Assembly (NCBI GenBank): GCA_900553025.1 | Contig: USBT01000017.1 | Span: 1 to 24,386, forward strand | From: an uncultured Eubacteriales bacterium | GTDB lineage: Bacteria; Bacillota; Clostridia; Peptostreptococcales; Anaerovoracaceae | DNA length: 24,386 nucleotides | Direction of reading: 5' to 3' | Part shown: positions 1 to 8,722 of the stretch, one piece after another | Numbering within the stretch: position 1 is the stretch's first letter | Layout of the letters: each line of letters opens with the position of its first letter | Notes under the pieces: model-generated | What the model saw: the letters and a program-made list of their open reading frames with translations, nothing else | Told to the model about the DNA's origin: nothing | The model's database searches: none | Translations under genes and position numbers: made by a program

Positions 1-1482
1 GAAACCATCTGAAAGATTAATTTCATTCTCAATGAGCTTGAGAACTTCCCTTCCTATCTCAGTTGTTACAACATCATTTGCAGACTTGTTTTCCTTAAAT
101 TTGAAAAAATAACTGCTATCCATGAAAAACACTTTAAACAAAACCTTTTCAGTCTGCGAAAAATTTCGATACTTAACATCTGTATCTTTGGCCAGATTCC
201 TATTTTGTTCATGCACCTTTTGTTCTTCGACTTGAAACAAAATATTCTTATAGTCAAGGTCTAGTGATCTGCCTACTTTCTGAGCATAAACTTCTCTCTC
301 AACTGGCGATAACTTTTGAAACACAAGAGATAAAGCTTTGATATACCCTATTTTCCCATCTACTGTGGTAAGGTCAAAATTTCTCGCAATGTGTCTAAGC
401 TGATAATCAGTGCCACTTATAGCATTTGAAACTAAATTTAAGAATTCTTCCTTGCCATGTGCCTTTACGTAATCGTCAGGATCTTTGCCATCATCTACAT
501 GCAAAACCGATACAGAAACGCCTACATCTCTTAGAATATCAACTCCCTTATAAGCTGCATTCCTACCGGCATTATCAGAATCGTAAGACAACACAACCTT
601 CTTTGCATACCTTTTCAGGATTTTCCCATGGTTTTCAGTTAGAGCAGTCCCAAGTGTCGCTACTACATTACAAATGCCGCTTTGATAAAGTCCTATAACA
701 TCCATATATCCTTCAACTACTATCAGAAAGTCGCTTTTTCGCAAATGTTCTCTCGCAAAATTCAGTGAAAAAAGATTATTGCTCTTATGAAAAACAGGAT
801 TCTCAGGCGAATTAATATATTTTGCTCCCTTATTATCCAAAGTTCTTCCACCAAAGCCTATAACTCTTCCATTGGTACTGATTATAGGGAACATAACTCT
901 ATTTCTGAATCTGTCATACTTTTTACCCTTATTTATCGATATTAAACCTAACTCCAAAAGAGTCTCGTCATCATATCCAATAGCAGACATATGATTGTAT
1001 AAACTGTCCCACTTATTATCCGCATATCCTAACCCAAACCTTGTTATTGTATCCATATTCATTTTTCTAGAATCAGACAAATATCGCATCCCCTCATTTG
1101 GCTTTGTAATTAGAGATTTAACAAAATATCTAGCAGCATCCTTGTTCGCCTTATAATATATATCTCGACTATCATCATATGCTGTCTTTTCCAGTGTAAA
1201 ACCCTTGTCCTTAGCTATTTTCTCTATTGCCTCAATAAATTCTAAATTATAATACTTCTTAACAAATTCTATCGCATCTCCCGACACACCACATCCAAAA
1301 CATTTGAAAATTTGTTTATCAGGCGACACAACAAAAGAAGGTGTCTTCTCACCGTGAAACGGGCAGCATGCCTTGTAATTAGCACCTGTCCTTTTTAACT
1401 GTATAGCATTGCTTATCACTTCAACAATATCTATTTCCGCTTTTAAATTTTCAATGCTTTGATGAGAATATGATTCCCTCAT
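1..1482 (-). CDS. dnaG: DNA primase DnaG, 3' end cut by window edge
   Basis: DNA primase, which makes the RNA primers for replication at the fork with the DnaB helicase. The reading frame is open from an ATG at 1482 to base 1, giving 494 residues without a stop. The family is usually about 580-600 residues, so roughly the last 100, the helicase-binding domain, lie outside. Visible features are an N-terminal CHC2 zinc finger (C40, H43, C61, C64 in CPFH and CFGC), the catalytic-core region, and a TOPRIM domain with E257 in VVEGYMD, D301 and D303 in DSDNAG, and a DGKDPDDYV stretch near 330. The start overlaps the stop of the upstream dNTPase by one base (TAATG), with GAGGAG about 10 bases upstream, so translation is probably coupled. 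In related genomes rpoD often follows; that would be off the left edge. Confidence 0.96.
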   Translation of the reverse strand, partial: MRESYSHQSIENLKAEIDIVEVISNAIQLKRTGANYKACCPFHGEKTPSFVVSPDKQIFKCFGCGVSGDAIEFVKKYYNLEFIEAIEKIAKDKGFTLEKTAYDDSRDIYYKANKDAARYFVKSLITKPNEGMRYLSDSRKMNMDTITRFGLGYADNKWDSLYNHMSAIGYDDETLLELGLISINKGKKYDRFRNRVMFPIISTNGRVIGFGGRTLDNKGAKYINSPENPVFHKSNNLFSLNFAREHLRKSDFLIVVEGYMDVIGLYQSGICNVVATLGTALTENHGKILKRYAKKVVLSYDSDNAGRNAAYKGVDILRDVGVSVSVLHVDDGKDPDDYVKAHGKEEFLNLVSNAISGTDYQLRHIARNFDLTTVDGKIGYIKALSLVFQKLSPVEREVYAQKVGRSLDLDYKNILFQVEEQKVHEQNRNLAKDTDVKYRNFSQTEKVLFKVFFMDSSYFFKFKENKSANDVVTTEIGREVLKLIENEINLSDGF

Positions 1483-2474
1483 TATCTCAACTCCTCATAT
1501 TTATTTATCGCAAAACGGTCAGTCATACCTGCCACATAGTCTTTTGATGCCACATTGGCTCCCTCTTCTTTTGCAATTTCAATAATATCATCAGGTAACT
1601 CATCTACGTGTTCAATGTAGTAAAAATATAAAAAATTGATAATCTCTTCAGCCTTATTTATATCTTCTTTCTTTTTAACTAGAGAATTATTATACACATG
1701 CTTAAACATGAATGATCTCAACTCTAAAAGGAGCTTGCTGTCCTCAGGCTTCATTGCTATTTCGTTTGAACCATCACTATAGCTGATAAGACTTTCTATC
1801 ATCTTTGTAATTCTTTGACTCTTTCTTTCGCCAAAAAACTTCATTGGAAGCTTTGGTAACATGTCCAGCGTTATTACTCCACCTCTCATTGCATCATCTA
1901 TATCGTGATTGATATATGCAATTCTATCGCTTATATTCACCACCTGACCCTCAAGGGTTTCCGCCTTTAACGAACCTGTATGGTTGACAATGCCATCTCG
2001 GACTTCCCATGTAAGATTCAGACCTCTTGTAGAACTTGTCCCTTCAATTTTTTCAACGACCCTAAGGCTCTGTACATTATGCCTGAATCCACCAGGATGA
2101 ATTTGATTAAGGACTTTCTCTCCGCTGTGGCCAAAAGGTGTATGTCCAAGGTCGTGTCCCATTGCAATTGCTTCAGTCAGGTCTTCATTTAATCCAAGTA
2201 TGCGAGATATTGTTCTTGCAATCTGAGCAACTTCAAGCGTATGTGTAAGCCTAGTTCTATAGTGGTCGCCCTCTGGAGATAAAAAAACCTGTGTTTTGTG
2301 CATCAATCGTCTAAATGCTTTTGAATGAATTATTCTATCACGATCTCTTTGAAAATCAGTTCTATACTTGCAAGGTGTCTCAGGTAATTCTCGGCCCTTA
2401 GATTCACGTGATTTGCAAGCATTTTCAGATAAGAAGTCATATTCCCTATTTTCTATATCTTCTCTAAAGAGCAT
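1482..2474 (-). CDS. dgt: dGTPase-like HD-domain dNTP triphosphohydrolase
   Basis: Deoxynucleotide triphosphohydrolase of the HD superfamily, predicted to cleave dNTPs to the nucleoside and triphosphate and so control nucleotide pools. About 330 residues, like the shorter Gram-positive dGTPase-like proteins. HD metal ligands are visible: H78 in RLTHTLEV, the H107-D108 pair in GHDLGHTPFGHSG, and a later aspartate in NISDRIAYINHD. The frame is open further upstream to 2513, but that would overlap dut by 35 bases. I choose the ATG at 2474 because AGGAAGGTGA lies just before it and it follows the dut stop by four bases. Substrate preference (dGTP or several dNTPs) cannot be read from the sequence. 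Between dut and dnaG, it fits a nucleotide/replication unit. Confidence 0.93.
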   Translation of the reverse strand: MLFREDIENREYDFLSENACKSRESKGRELPETPCKYRTDFQRDRDRIIHSKAFRRLMHKTQVFLSPEGDHYRTRLTHTLEVAQIARTISRILGLNEDLTEAIAMGHDLGHTPFGHSGEKVLNQIHPGGFRHNVQSLRVVEKIEGTSSTRGLNLTWEVRDGIVNHTGSLKAETLEGQVVNISDRIAYINHDIDDAMRGGVITLDMLPKLPMKFFGERKSQRITKMIESLISYSDGSNEIAMKPEDSKLLLELRSFMFKHVYNNSLVKKKEDINKAEEIINFLYFYYIEHVDELPDDIIEIAKEEGANVASKDYVAGMTDRFAINKYEELR

Positions 2475-2478
2475 ATAA

Positions 2479-2931
2479 TCACCTTCCTGTATGTCCAAAT
2501 CCACCAGCTCCACGTTCGGTTTTTTCTAATTCTTCAGTTGAACTCACAGCTTCAAAACTTACGGTTTCATATTTTGCAAACACTATCTGGGCAATTCGAT
2601 CTCCTGATTCTACTTTAAATTCCTCACTTCCAAGGTTAATCATTGGAACCTTAAGTTCTCCCCTGTAGTCAGAATCAACCGTACCCACACCATTTACCAT
2701 GGTTAGACCGTGTTTTATTGAAAGGCCACTTCTGGCTCTCACCTGACCTTCAAAGCCATTAGGAATCTCGAGAAAAATTCCTGTAGGAATTAGGACTCTT
2801 TCCATCGGTTTTATTATCATCGGTTCGTCAAGCAAGGCCCTAAGGTCAAGGCCAGCCGAATTTTCAGTTTCGTACCTAGGAAGCTCTCCACTCTTAGAAT
2901 ATATTTTCACACGGTTCATTTTGCTATTCAT
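2479..2931 (-). CDS. dut: dUTP diphosphatase (dUTPase)
   Basis: Trimeric dUTPase, hydrolysing dUTP to dUMP and PPi; this keeps uracil out of DNA and supplies the dTMP precursor. 150 residues, normal for the family. All five conserved motifs are present in order: AGLDLRA (26-32), RARSGLSIKHG (65-75), GVGTVDSDYRGE (81-92, with the catalytic aspartate D86), RIAQIVF (112-118) and the C-terminal RGAGGFGHTG arm (140-149) that closes over the nucleotide. The ATG overlaps the stop of the upstream M16 peptidase by four bases (ATGA), suggesting coupled translation. A second ATG four codons in is an alternative start. It lies next to the dNTPase gene, so two dNTP-cleaving enzymes are co-transcribed. Confidence 0.96.
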   Translation of the reverse strand: MNSKMNRVKIYSKSGELPRYETENSAGLDLRALLDEPMIIKPMERVLIPTGIFLEIPNGFEGQVRARSGLSIKHGLTMVNGVGTVDSDYRGELKVPMINLGSEEFKVESGDRIAQIVFAKYETVSFEAVSSTEELEKTERGAGGFGHTGR

Positions 2932-4184
2932 TTTGATACCATCATCCTTCTTAAATCTAAACGCTCTTTACCTGTTACCGCAACGGCTGAATATTTTGTG
3001 AAATCGGATATATTTGAAATTAAATTCTCAACCTCCGACTTAGTAATTGAATCATATGCACTTATTATCTCATCAATAGGTACAACTCTGTCAAGCAGTA
3101 TTGCCATTCTACCATTGGTAAGCATCCTTGAAGCTGTACTCTCCTGACTAAATACAAATCCAGCCTTTAGCTGCTCCCTTGATGCTTCCAATTCATCATC
3201 TTCTATACCATTTTTAGCAAGATGCGAAATTTCGTTTTGGATACCTTTGATTGCCTCCTCGACCTTATTCCTGTTCAAGCCTGCATAAATTTTGAAATAA
3301 CCAAGACCCTTGTAAGAAGCAAACATAGAGAATATAGAGTAAGCCAGCCCCTGCTCTTCGCGGATATTCCTAAAAAGCCTAGAGCTCATCGTTCCGCCCA
3401 AAATATTGTTCAAAACCTGCATAGGATAATACCTGCTGTCGTCAATGCCAAAAGTCGGCAAACCCATGCAGAGATTGCACTGCTCAATGTCTTTTTGAAC
3501 TACCTTAATAGTCGGTTTGTATTCGGCCTCAACAAAAGAGATTTCATCCGCTACAGAGTCCAGTTTCTCAAATTGTTTCTCGAAGTAAGCCACCACTTCG
3601 TCTTCATCAAATTTACCAGCAATGCTCACAATAATATTGTCCCTTGTATATCTTCTCTTGACATATCCTCGCATAACATTCTGAGTAATTCTCTTAAGGC
3701 TTGAAGGAGTCCCTATTATTGAGTTTCCAAGAGCATTGCCTTTAAATATAAGCTCTGTAGATAAGTCATGTGCCAAGTCCTCAGGTGAATCAAGCGTCAT
3801 CTTAATTTCTTCTTCAATGACATATCTTTCCTTGTTCATCTCCTCCTTCGGAAAAACTGAATTCTCAACCATGTCCACAAGTACATCCGCACCCTCAAAG
3901 AGTTTTGATGAAACAAGTTTAACATGATAACACGTCGCTTCCTTACCCGTAAAGGCATTGATGCTACCGCCAATTCTATCTATTTCCCTTGAAATATCAG
4001 AATAAGTCCTCTTCTCCGTTCCCTTAAACATCATGTGTTCAACAAAATGTGATATTCCCGCATATTTTTTCTCTTCATATAGCGATCCTGTTTTTATCCA
4101 AATTCCTAAAGTAACAGATTCAACTTCTTTAACAGGATCCATAATTAACCTTATACCATTTGATAATTTTTTTATTTCAAGCAT
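2928..4184 (-). CDS. M16 (pitrilysin/insulinase) family zinc peptidase
   Basis: Predicted zinc metalloprotease of the M16 family, subfamily of mitochondrial-processing-peptidase-like bacterial proteins. 418 residues, the usual length for the single-chain, two-domain bacterial form. The inverted zinc motif HFVEH is at residues 46-50 and the third ligand, a glutamate, is at about residue 126 in VIEEEIKM, the expected spacing of about 76. The C-terminal half carries the glycine-rich region around LGGTMSSRLFRNIREEQGLAYSI, which is typical of M16. GAGGAG lies eight bases before the ATG at 4184. There is no signal peptide, so it is probably cytoplasmic. Its natural substrate is unknown. In many Bacillota an M16 gene lies near dut, as here, so the pairing may be conserved. 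Confidence 0.93.
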   Translation of the reverse strand: MLEIKKLSNGIRLIMDPVKEVESVTLGIWIKTGSLYEEKKYAGISHFVEHMMFKGTEKRTYSDISREIDRIGGSINAFTGKEATCYHVKLVSSKLFEGADVLVDMVENSVFPKEEMNKERYVIEEEIKMTLDSPEDLAHDLSTELIFKGNALGNSIIGTPSSLKRITQNVMRGYVKRRYTRDNIIVSIAGKFDEDEVVAYFEKQFEKLDSVADEISFVEAEYKPTIKVVQKDIEQCNLCMGLPTFGIDDSRYYPMQVLNNILGGTMSSRLFRNIREEQGLAYSIFSMFASYKGLGYFKIYAGLNRNKVEEAIKGIQNEISHLAKNGIEDDELEASREQLKAGFVFSQESTASRMLTNGRMAILLDRVVPIDEIISAYDSITKSEVENLISNISDFTKYSAVAVTGKERLDLRRMMVSK

Positions 4185-4212
4185 GCTTAATACTCCTCAA
4201 TAATTTAATATA

Positions 4213-5225
4213 TCATTCATATTCTTTGTATAACTTAATAATATTATTTATTATGTGTTTACCATTTTCCTTAAAAGCAGCATAAGGCTGGGCATTCCCT
4301 CGTTCAGTACTCCAATAAGCGGCCTTATACTCTTGATAAATATCTTCCATAGAAAGCCCTTTTTGGTAATTATAAGATTTTTCTCTTTCTCTGCAAGCCT
4401 CATATACCAATCAAAAAATTCTTCAGTATATCCCATAGGTGTCATTCCAAAATGAGGAATCATAAGTTGAGATGCTCCATATGCTTTGCATTTCTTAGCT
4501 GAATCGATGCTCTCCCAATAATTCTTGACAAATGCCGTATGGAGAGTGTCTTGATTTCTGAGAACACCTGTACTCTCACATGTAAGGAGCAATTGCATCG
4601 GTTCAAGTGCAAAAGCAAGAGAACAGTCGGTATGTCCCTTGCATTCCAGTACTCTAATTTTGATATCACCAAGGTCAATGAAATCATCATCCTTGCATAC
4701 AATGTCAACCCTGAGTCCATCCGTTATAATCTCAGGTACCTCATACTTTTCAAATTCATTGCCATATGCTGCCTTAAACTCATGATAAGCTGATTCCCCT
4801 AGACGCTCCATCGTTTTTCTTGCACCTTCGCTTTCAAAAACCGATTTCGCTTTCTCAGCAGCATAAACAGTCGCAGCTGGCCACTCTTTCAAAATATACG
4901 GCAGAGCACCGATGTGGTCGTAATGTGTGTGCGAAAGCAAAATAATGTCAAGCTGTTTTCTTCCATGTGACTTCAGTTCTCTGTAGATATTATCGATTGT
5001 GCTATTTGCACTATATGCCATCCCACAATCGTAGAGGGCAGTTTTTTCAGAGCCGAATATTAAAAATGTTTCTCCGCCATATCCTGAGGTAACCCTTGCA
5101 AGATATTCAGGAAATCCAAATCTGTCCTGCCCTGGGAAGCTCTGATATATACTTGCAGAAAAATCATTCTTCTCATCATGCTCATCATGACTGTCATACA
5201 TATTATTTTTCAAATTTTGTTCCAT
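4213..5225 (-). CDS. Metallo-beta-lactamase-fold hydrolase, interrupted by a frame break near its C-terminus
   Basis: MBL-fold hydrolase of unknown substrate. The dinuclear metal motif HTHYDH is at residues 99-104, a further histidine at 198 (KGHTD) and one at 258 (PHFG). The frame read from 5225 continues to a stop at 4251 (324 residues), but after K288-K289 its last 35 residues look unlike the family. The -1 frame from the same point reads GLSMEDIYQEYKAAYW and onward as a normal acidic, helical tail, ending at 4213. Joining the two at the AAAAAGGG run (about 4359-4366) gives 337 residues. A lost base, a sequencing error or ribosomal slippage could explain it. The start is uncertain: the ATG at 5225 overlaps the upstream permease gene and has AAGGGG too close to it; the ATG at 5201 has no clear ribosome-binding site. 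Confidence 0.85.
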
Positions 5226-6273
5226 GCCCCTTATATACCCTGAAAAAATTCAAAATTATCATGAAAATAATTAAAAATCCGATTATACCTATTATTGGGA
5301 AAACTATCGCAACAATTTGCCTGAATCCAGCCAGTCCTAAGAAAAAACCAATCAGTGCTAATGCAATTATTATGTGATTTTTATGTTTCCCTTCTCTAAT
5401 CTTAGTAGTAACTCCATAAAACGTACTAGTTGCAGCCGAATATATTGAAAAGAATAGCACAACGCTATATACGACATTAAAGCCATAGGAAACTTTGCCA
5501 ATCATTCCAAGCATAGGTAGATCTAAGCTGTCTGCAAATTCAGGGTCTTTAGATAAAGCTAAATTCAGAGAAAGCGCCATCAAAAACAAAATAATGCCAC
5601 CAAGGGCTGCACCCTTGATTACAGTTCTCATGTTCTTTCCCTGCATTCCCGCCTTTGACATCATCGGTATTGTCCCGATAAAGTTATATGCCAAATATAC
5701 AAGTGCTGATAAATACCATTTTGGCGCAAGTGGGCTCGGCTTGGCAATGTAATCGTTTGAAGAATTATGTGCTATAAACAAAATAATATAGAGCGAACCA
5801 CCTGCTACGACAAATACAAGTATTGGCATTAACAAGTTAAATACTTTTGAAATTCTTTCGAAATCTCCGAGCACCGTGATAATGACCATAACAACAATAG
5901 CGAAGCCACCTATAGCCCTATGTATTCCAAATTGTTGTGAAACAAACGCTCCTCCCGCCGCAGACATCGTAACAAGTGGAACAAAAACCACCACTGCGAG
6001 CACATATCCTAGAGCCGAAGCAGCTGTTTTGTTCTCAAAAGGTAGAATAACATGACCCATATCGTTTGTATTAAGTTTACGACCTATACAAACCAGCATT
6101 ATTCCAAATATAACGAATAGACAGCCCGCTATCAAAAGCCCTACTATTCCCATTTTTCCGAAAACACCGAAGTATTGCCATATTTCTCTACCAGAGGCAA
6201 ATCCAGCACCTATTATTGAACCGACATATATCATGGCAATTTCAAATGATCCGATTTTTCTATTCTCTTCCAA
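5203..6273 (-). CDS. YkvI-like integral membrane protein, putative amino-acid-type permease
   Basis: Membrane protein of 356 residues with about ten hydrophobic helices. The N-terminus has GSIIGAGFASGREI at about residues 13-26, a glycine-rich unwound first helix as in LeuT-fold transporters, and characteristic of the YkvI family of uncharacterised Bacillota proteins. It probably carries an amino acid or related solute across the cytoplasmic membrane; the substrate is not known. The start is TTG at 6273, supported by AGGGG nine bases upstream; no ATG lies near enough to the conserved start. The gene begins 21 bases after the rarD-like stop and its end overlaps the possible start of the downstream hydrolase, so all three are likely on one mRNA. 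Confidence 0.85.
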   Translation of the reverse strand: MEENRKIGSFEIAMIYVGSIIGAGFASGREIWQYFGVFGKMGIVGLLIAGCLFVIFGIMLVCIGRKLNTNDMGHVILPFENKTAASALGYVLAVVVFVPLVTMSAAGGAFVSQQFGIHRAIGGFAIVVMVIITVLGDFERISKVFNLLMPILVFVVAGGSLYIILFIAHNSSNDYIAKPSPLAPKWYLSALVYLAYNFIGTIPMMSKAGMQGKNMRTVIKGAALGGIILFLMALSLNLALSKDPEFADSLDLPMLGMIGKVSYGFNVVYSVVLFFSIYSAATSTFYGVTTKIREGKHKNHIIIALALIGFFLGLAGFRQIVAIVFPIIGIIGFLIIFMIILNFFRVYKGHGTKFEK

Positions 6274-6294
6274 GACTATAATCCCCTAACTATA

Positions 6295-7188
6295 TCAACG
6301 ATAATCTTTGTACTCTCCATAGCTGAAAAATGCAAGACCTATCCAAATGCTTACAAATGCTGAAAACTGAATCACATCAAAGGCTTCTTTAAAATAATAT
6401 ATGCCAAGAAGAAGTGATATTGATGGTGACAAATACTCTGTCAAGCCAAGTGTTACAAGTGGGAGCTTTGATGTGGCAAACGAAAATAGACCCATAGGCG
6501 CTGCAGTCAAAATGCCGCAGAGAGATAGTAAAATGATTTTCTTTGTTTCAATATTTCCTGCAAGTCCAGTTCCAGTAAATTCTGCATGTAGAATTACTAT
6601 CAAGGCTATTGGGACTAAAATTGCAGTTTCGTAAAACAGTGCCTGCATTACAGGAAGCTTATATGTTTTCTTAATCGCAGCATATGACGCAAAGCTAAGA
6701 GCAAGACCTAGTGCAATCACAGGCATTTCTCTATAACCTATAATCATTATAGTAAGACCCACAAGTGCAAAGCCAATCGCAATTCTTTTAAATTTATTTA
6801 ATTTTTCATTGAAGAAAATTTTTCCAGAGACACAGACCATCAGAGGCTCTATAAAATATCCCATACAGGTTTGGATAACATATCCAGCATTTACCGCCCA
6901 TATATATGTAGACCAGTTGATAGTAATAAGAATGCCTGCTATGAGATATATAACTAACTGCTTTTTGTTGGCAATCATTTGTTTAAAAATTTTAATAGGT
7001 CCTATGGTGAAGCAGCAAATTATATAACACATAATAGACATCAAGACTATTCTATATATTATAATAGTAAAAGAGTTGATAGGCTTCAGAGCATCCCAAT
7101 ATATTGGCAGTAACCCCCATAGAAATCCACAAAATAATATCGATATCATACCAATTCTGTATTGGCTTTTTTCATAGCTATCTCTCAT
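6295..7188 (-). CDS. rarD: RarD-type EamA/DMT-family transporter
   Basis: Drug/metabolite-superfamily membrane protein of 297 residues, with about ten transmembrane helices in two EamA repeats. Features close to RarD include the start GFLWGLLPIYWDAL, WSTYIWAVNAGYVIQTCMGYFIEPL in the first repeat, and LTEYLSPSISLLLGIYYFKE in the second. RarD proteins are named for a chloramphenicol-sensitivity phenotype, but their true substrate is unsettled. The frame is open to 7227, but GGAGG at 7195-7199 lies six bases before the ATG at 7188, so I start there. This overlaps the end of the upstream unknown gene by 11 bases. Confidence 0.9.
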   Translation of the reverse strand: MRDSYEKSQYRIGMISILFCGFLWGLLPIYWDALKPINSFTIIIYRIVLMSIMCYIICCFTIGPIKIFKQMIANKKQLVIYLIAGILITINWSTYIWAVNAGYVIQTCMGYFIEPLMVCVSGKIFFNEKLNKFKRIAIGFALVGLTIMIIGYREMPVIALGLALSFASYAAIKKTYKLPVMQALFYETAILVPIALIVILHAEFTGTGLAGNIETKKIILLSLCGILTAAPMGLFSFATSKLPLVTLGLTEYLSPSISLLLGIYYFKEAFDVIQFSAFVSIWIGLAFFSYGEYKDYR

Positions 7189-7798
7189 CATTTTCCTCCG
7201 CATTTTCTGTCGATTCAGAGCTTTCAAAGTCAGAAAAATTCAAAATATATTCATCCAGCTCATAGGTATTACAGCCCGCAAAATTATATGAATATGAACC
7301 CATCCCAAGCTTTTCAAGTGTAATCATTCCGAGAACATCCCTTAACGGTGCCATAGCTTCTATACCATTTTCAAGATTTTTTACATCTACTAAATTTTCT
7401 TTTGAAAACCAATCTGAGAATCTCTTAAGCTCATACGCCAGCCTTCTTTTTGCATCGTTATAAATATCTTCTTCAACTTCCGCATTTTCATTGTTATAAT
7501 CCGAACTGCGAGCCGAATCAGTGCCTACTGAATTTAAAATACCCTTCATTGTCCTGCTCACATTGTATATTAGTGTATATAAATCGGTTTCTTCATCGGG
7601 AAGCCTATCGAGAAGATTATTAAAATACTCATCAATAAGTTCTACAATTACATCGCTTGGAATCTCTGATAACAGAGGGGACAAAATATCAATGTCCCAT
7701 TCCTCGTCTGATTCTATTAAATTTTCTATATTATCGTAAAATTTAAAATCATCTGGTGTTTCAATGTCAACCAGCTCATAAAATGCTTTTTTATCCAT
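7178..7798 (-). CDS. Acidic protein of unknown function
   Basis: I do not recognise this 206-residue protein. It is strongly acidic and predicted to be cytoplasmic, with no signal peptide and no transmembrane segment. It looks largely helical: N-terminal half rich in Asp, Glu and Leu, a Ser/Asn/Glu-rich linker near residues 93-110, then a better-packed part with DAKRRLAYELKRFSDWF and MITLEKLGMGSYSYNFAGC. The last 15-20 residues are Ser/Glu/Asn-rich and probably disordered. It lies 40 bases after murI and overlaps rarD by 11 bases, so it belongs to the same transcript. GGAGG is 12 bases before the ATG, slightly far. It is a real gene by position, ribosome-binding site and codon use; its role is open. 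Confidence 0.8.
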   Translation of the reverse strand: MDKKAFYELVDIETPDDFKFYDNIENLIESDEEWDIDILSPLLSEIPSDVIVELIDEYFNNLLDRLPDEETDLYTLIYNVSRTMKGILNSVGTDSARSSDYNNENAEVEEDIYNDAKRRLAYELKRFSDWFSKENLVDVKNLENGIEAMAPLRDVLGMITLEKLGMGSYSYNFAGCNTYELDEYILNFSDFESSESTENAEENDER

Positions 7799-7838
7799 TC
7801 GTTGTGAGTGCCTCCAAATTATCTAAATATAAAAACAT

Positions 7839-8651
7839 TTAAATATCCAGATTCTTAAAATCTATATTCAAAGATTCTTTATCTTCCCCAAGTATAGTTT
7901 CTATCATACGTACAAAGTTCTCGGAAAGGTCGCTTGCAAAAAATCTATTTTCATATGACTTTGCCTCCGATAAAGCGTTTCTTTTACTTAGCTCAATTCT
8001 AATAGCTTCAACGACTTCCTTTGATGAGCTTATAAGCTTAATGTTTGGATACAGCCTCCTTATATTATCTGCTACTAACGGATAATGCGTGCAGCCGAGA
8101 ACAAGGGTGTCTATGTTTTTAGTCATGATAAAGTCATCAAGATAGTATTTCAGTGTCAAATCCATTATCTGATTGTCAATTATACCCTCTTCAATCAGTG
8201 GAACAAGGGCTGGACAGGCAATTGTATTGACCTTAATTTCTGAATTTTTTTCTTTTATTTTTTTCTCATACGCACCACTTGAAACAGTAACCTTTGTAGC
8301 CATTATACCTATTTTGTCCGTTTTTTGGCATGTATTTGCAACTACCCTAGCAGTCGGAGAAATCACTCCTATTACAGGTATATCTGGAAATCTCTCTCTC
8401 AGTGTGTCAAGGGCTGTTGCGCTTACAGTATTACATGCAATAACAATCATCTTAACACCCTCGTTCACTAGAAAGTCCCCTATTTGTTCTGTAAATAGCT
8501 TGATTGTTTCTGGTGATTTTGAACCATAGGGTGTCCTAGCAGTATCTCCAAAAAAAATTATACTTTCATTAGGAAGATTTTTAATCATATGGGGTATACT
8601 TGTGAGCCCACCAAGACCAGAATCAAAAAAACCTATAGGCCTGTTATCCAT
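7839..8651 (-). CDS. murI: Glutamate racemase
   Basis: Cofactor-independent glutamate racemase, giving D-glutamate for peptidoglycan. 270 residues, normal length. The two catalytic cysteines are present: C73 in IACNTVSATA and C187 in LGCTHYPL, with the partner H189. The N-terminal substrate loop FFDSGLGGLT (D10, S11) and the GDTARTPYGSKS stretch (36-46) are intact. GGAGGG lies nine bases before the ATG. It is the first gene of the nine-gene minus-strand run that leads to dnaG, and is divergent from pepF. Confidence 0.97.
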   Translation of the reverse strand: MDNRPIGFFDSGLGGLTSIPHMIKNLPNESIIFFGDTARTPYGSKSPETIKLFTEQIGDFLVNEGVKMIVIACNTVSATALDTLRERFPDIPVIGVISPTARVVANTCQKTDKIGIMATKVTVSSGAYEKKIKEKNSEIKVNTIACPALVPLIEEGIIDNQIMDLTLKYYLDDFIMTKNIDTLVLGCTHYPLVADNIRRLYPNIKLISSSKEVVEAIRIELSKRNALSEAKSYENRFFASDLSENFVRMIETILGEDKESLNIDFKNLDI

Positions 8652-8722
8652 ATATACAATCCCTCCAAATCTATGATATAATCAATATGTCAATATACCA
8701 TTATACAACATCGGAGGTAAAA
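8652..8722 (+). promoter_or_regulatory. Divergent intergenic region with extended -10 promoter for pepF-nadK
   Basis: The plus strand has TGATATAAT at 8674-8682, an extended -10 (TGn plus perfect TATAAT), which needs only a weak -35; ATACAA at 8654-8659 is the best match. Transcription would start near 8689, just beyond a potential upstream ATG at 8687, which favours the ATG at 8723 as the pepF start. GGAGG at 8713-8717 is five bases before that ATG. No convincing promoter for murI on the other strand could be fixed, although a TTGACA faces that way at 8688-8693. Confidence 0.6.

Noticed and set aside
4255..4793. Plus-strand frames opposite the MBL hydrolase and similar shadows over hppA, pgk and gap
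   Set aside because: They lie opposite well-supported genes, have no family features and no ribosome-binding sites.
8687..8722. Upstream in-frame start of pepF
   Set aside because: The ATG at 8687 is at the predicted transcription start and has no ribosome-binding site; GGAGG supports 8723.
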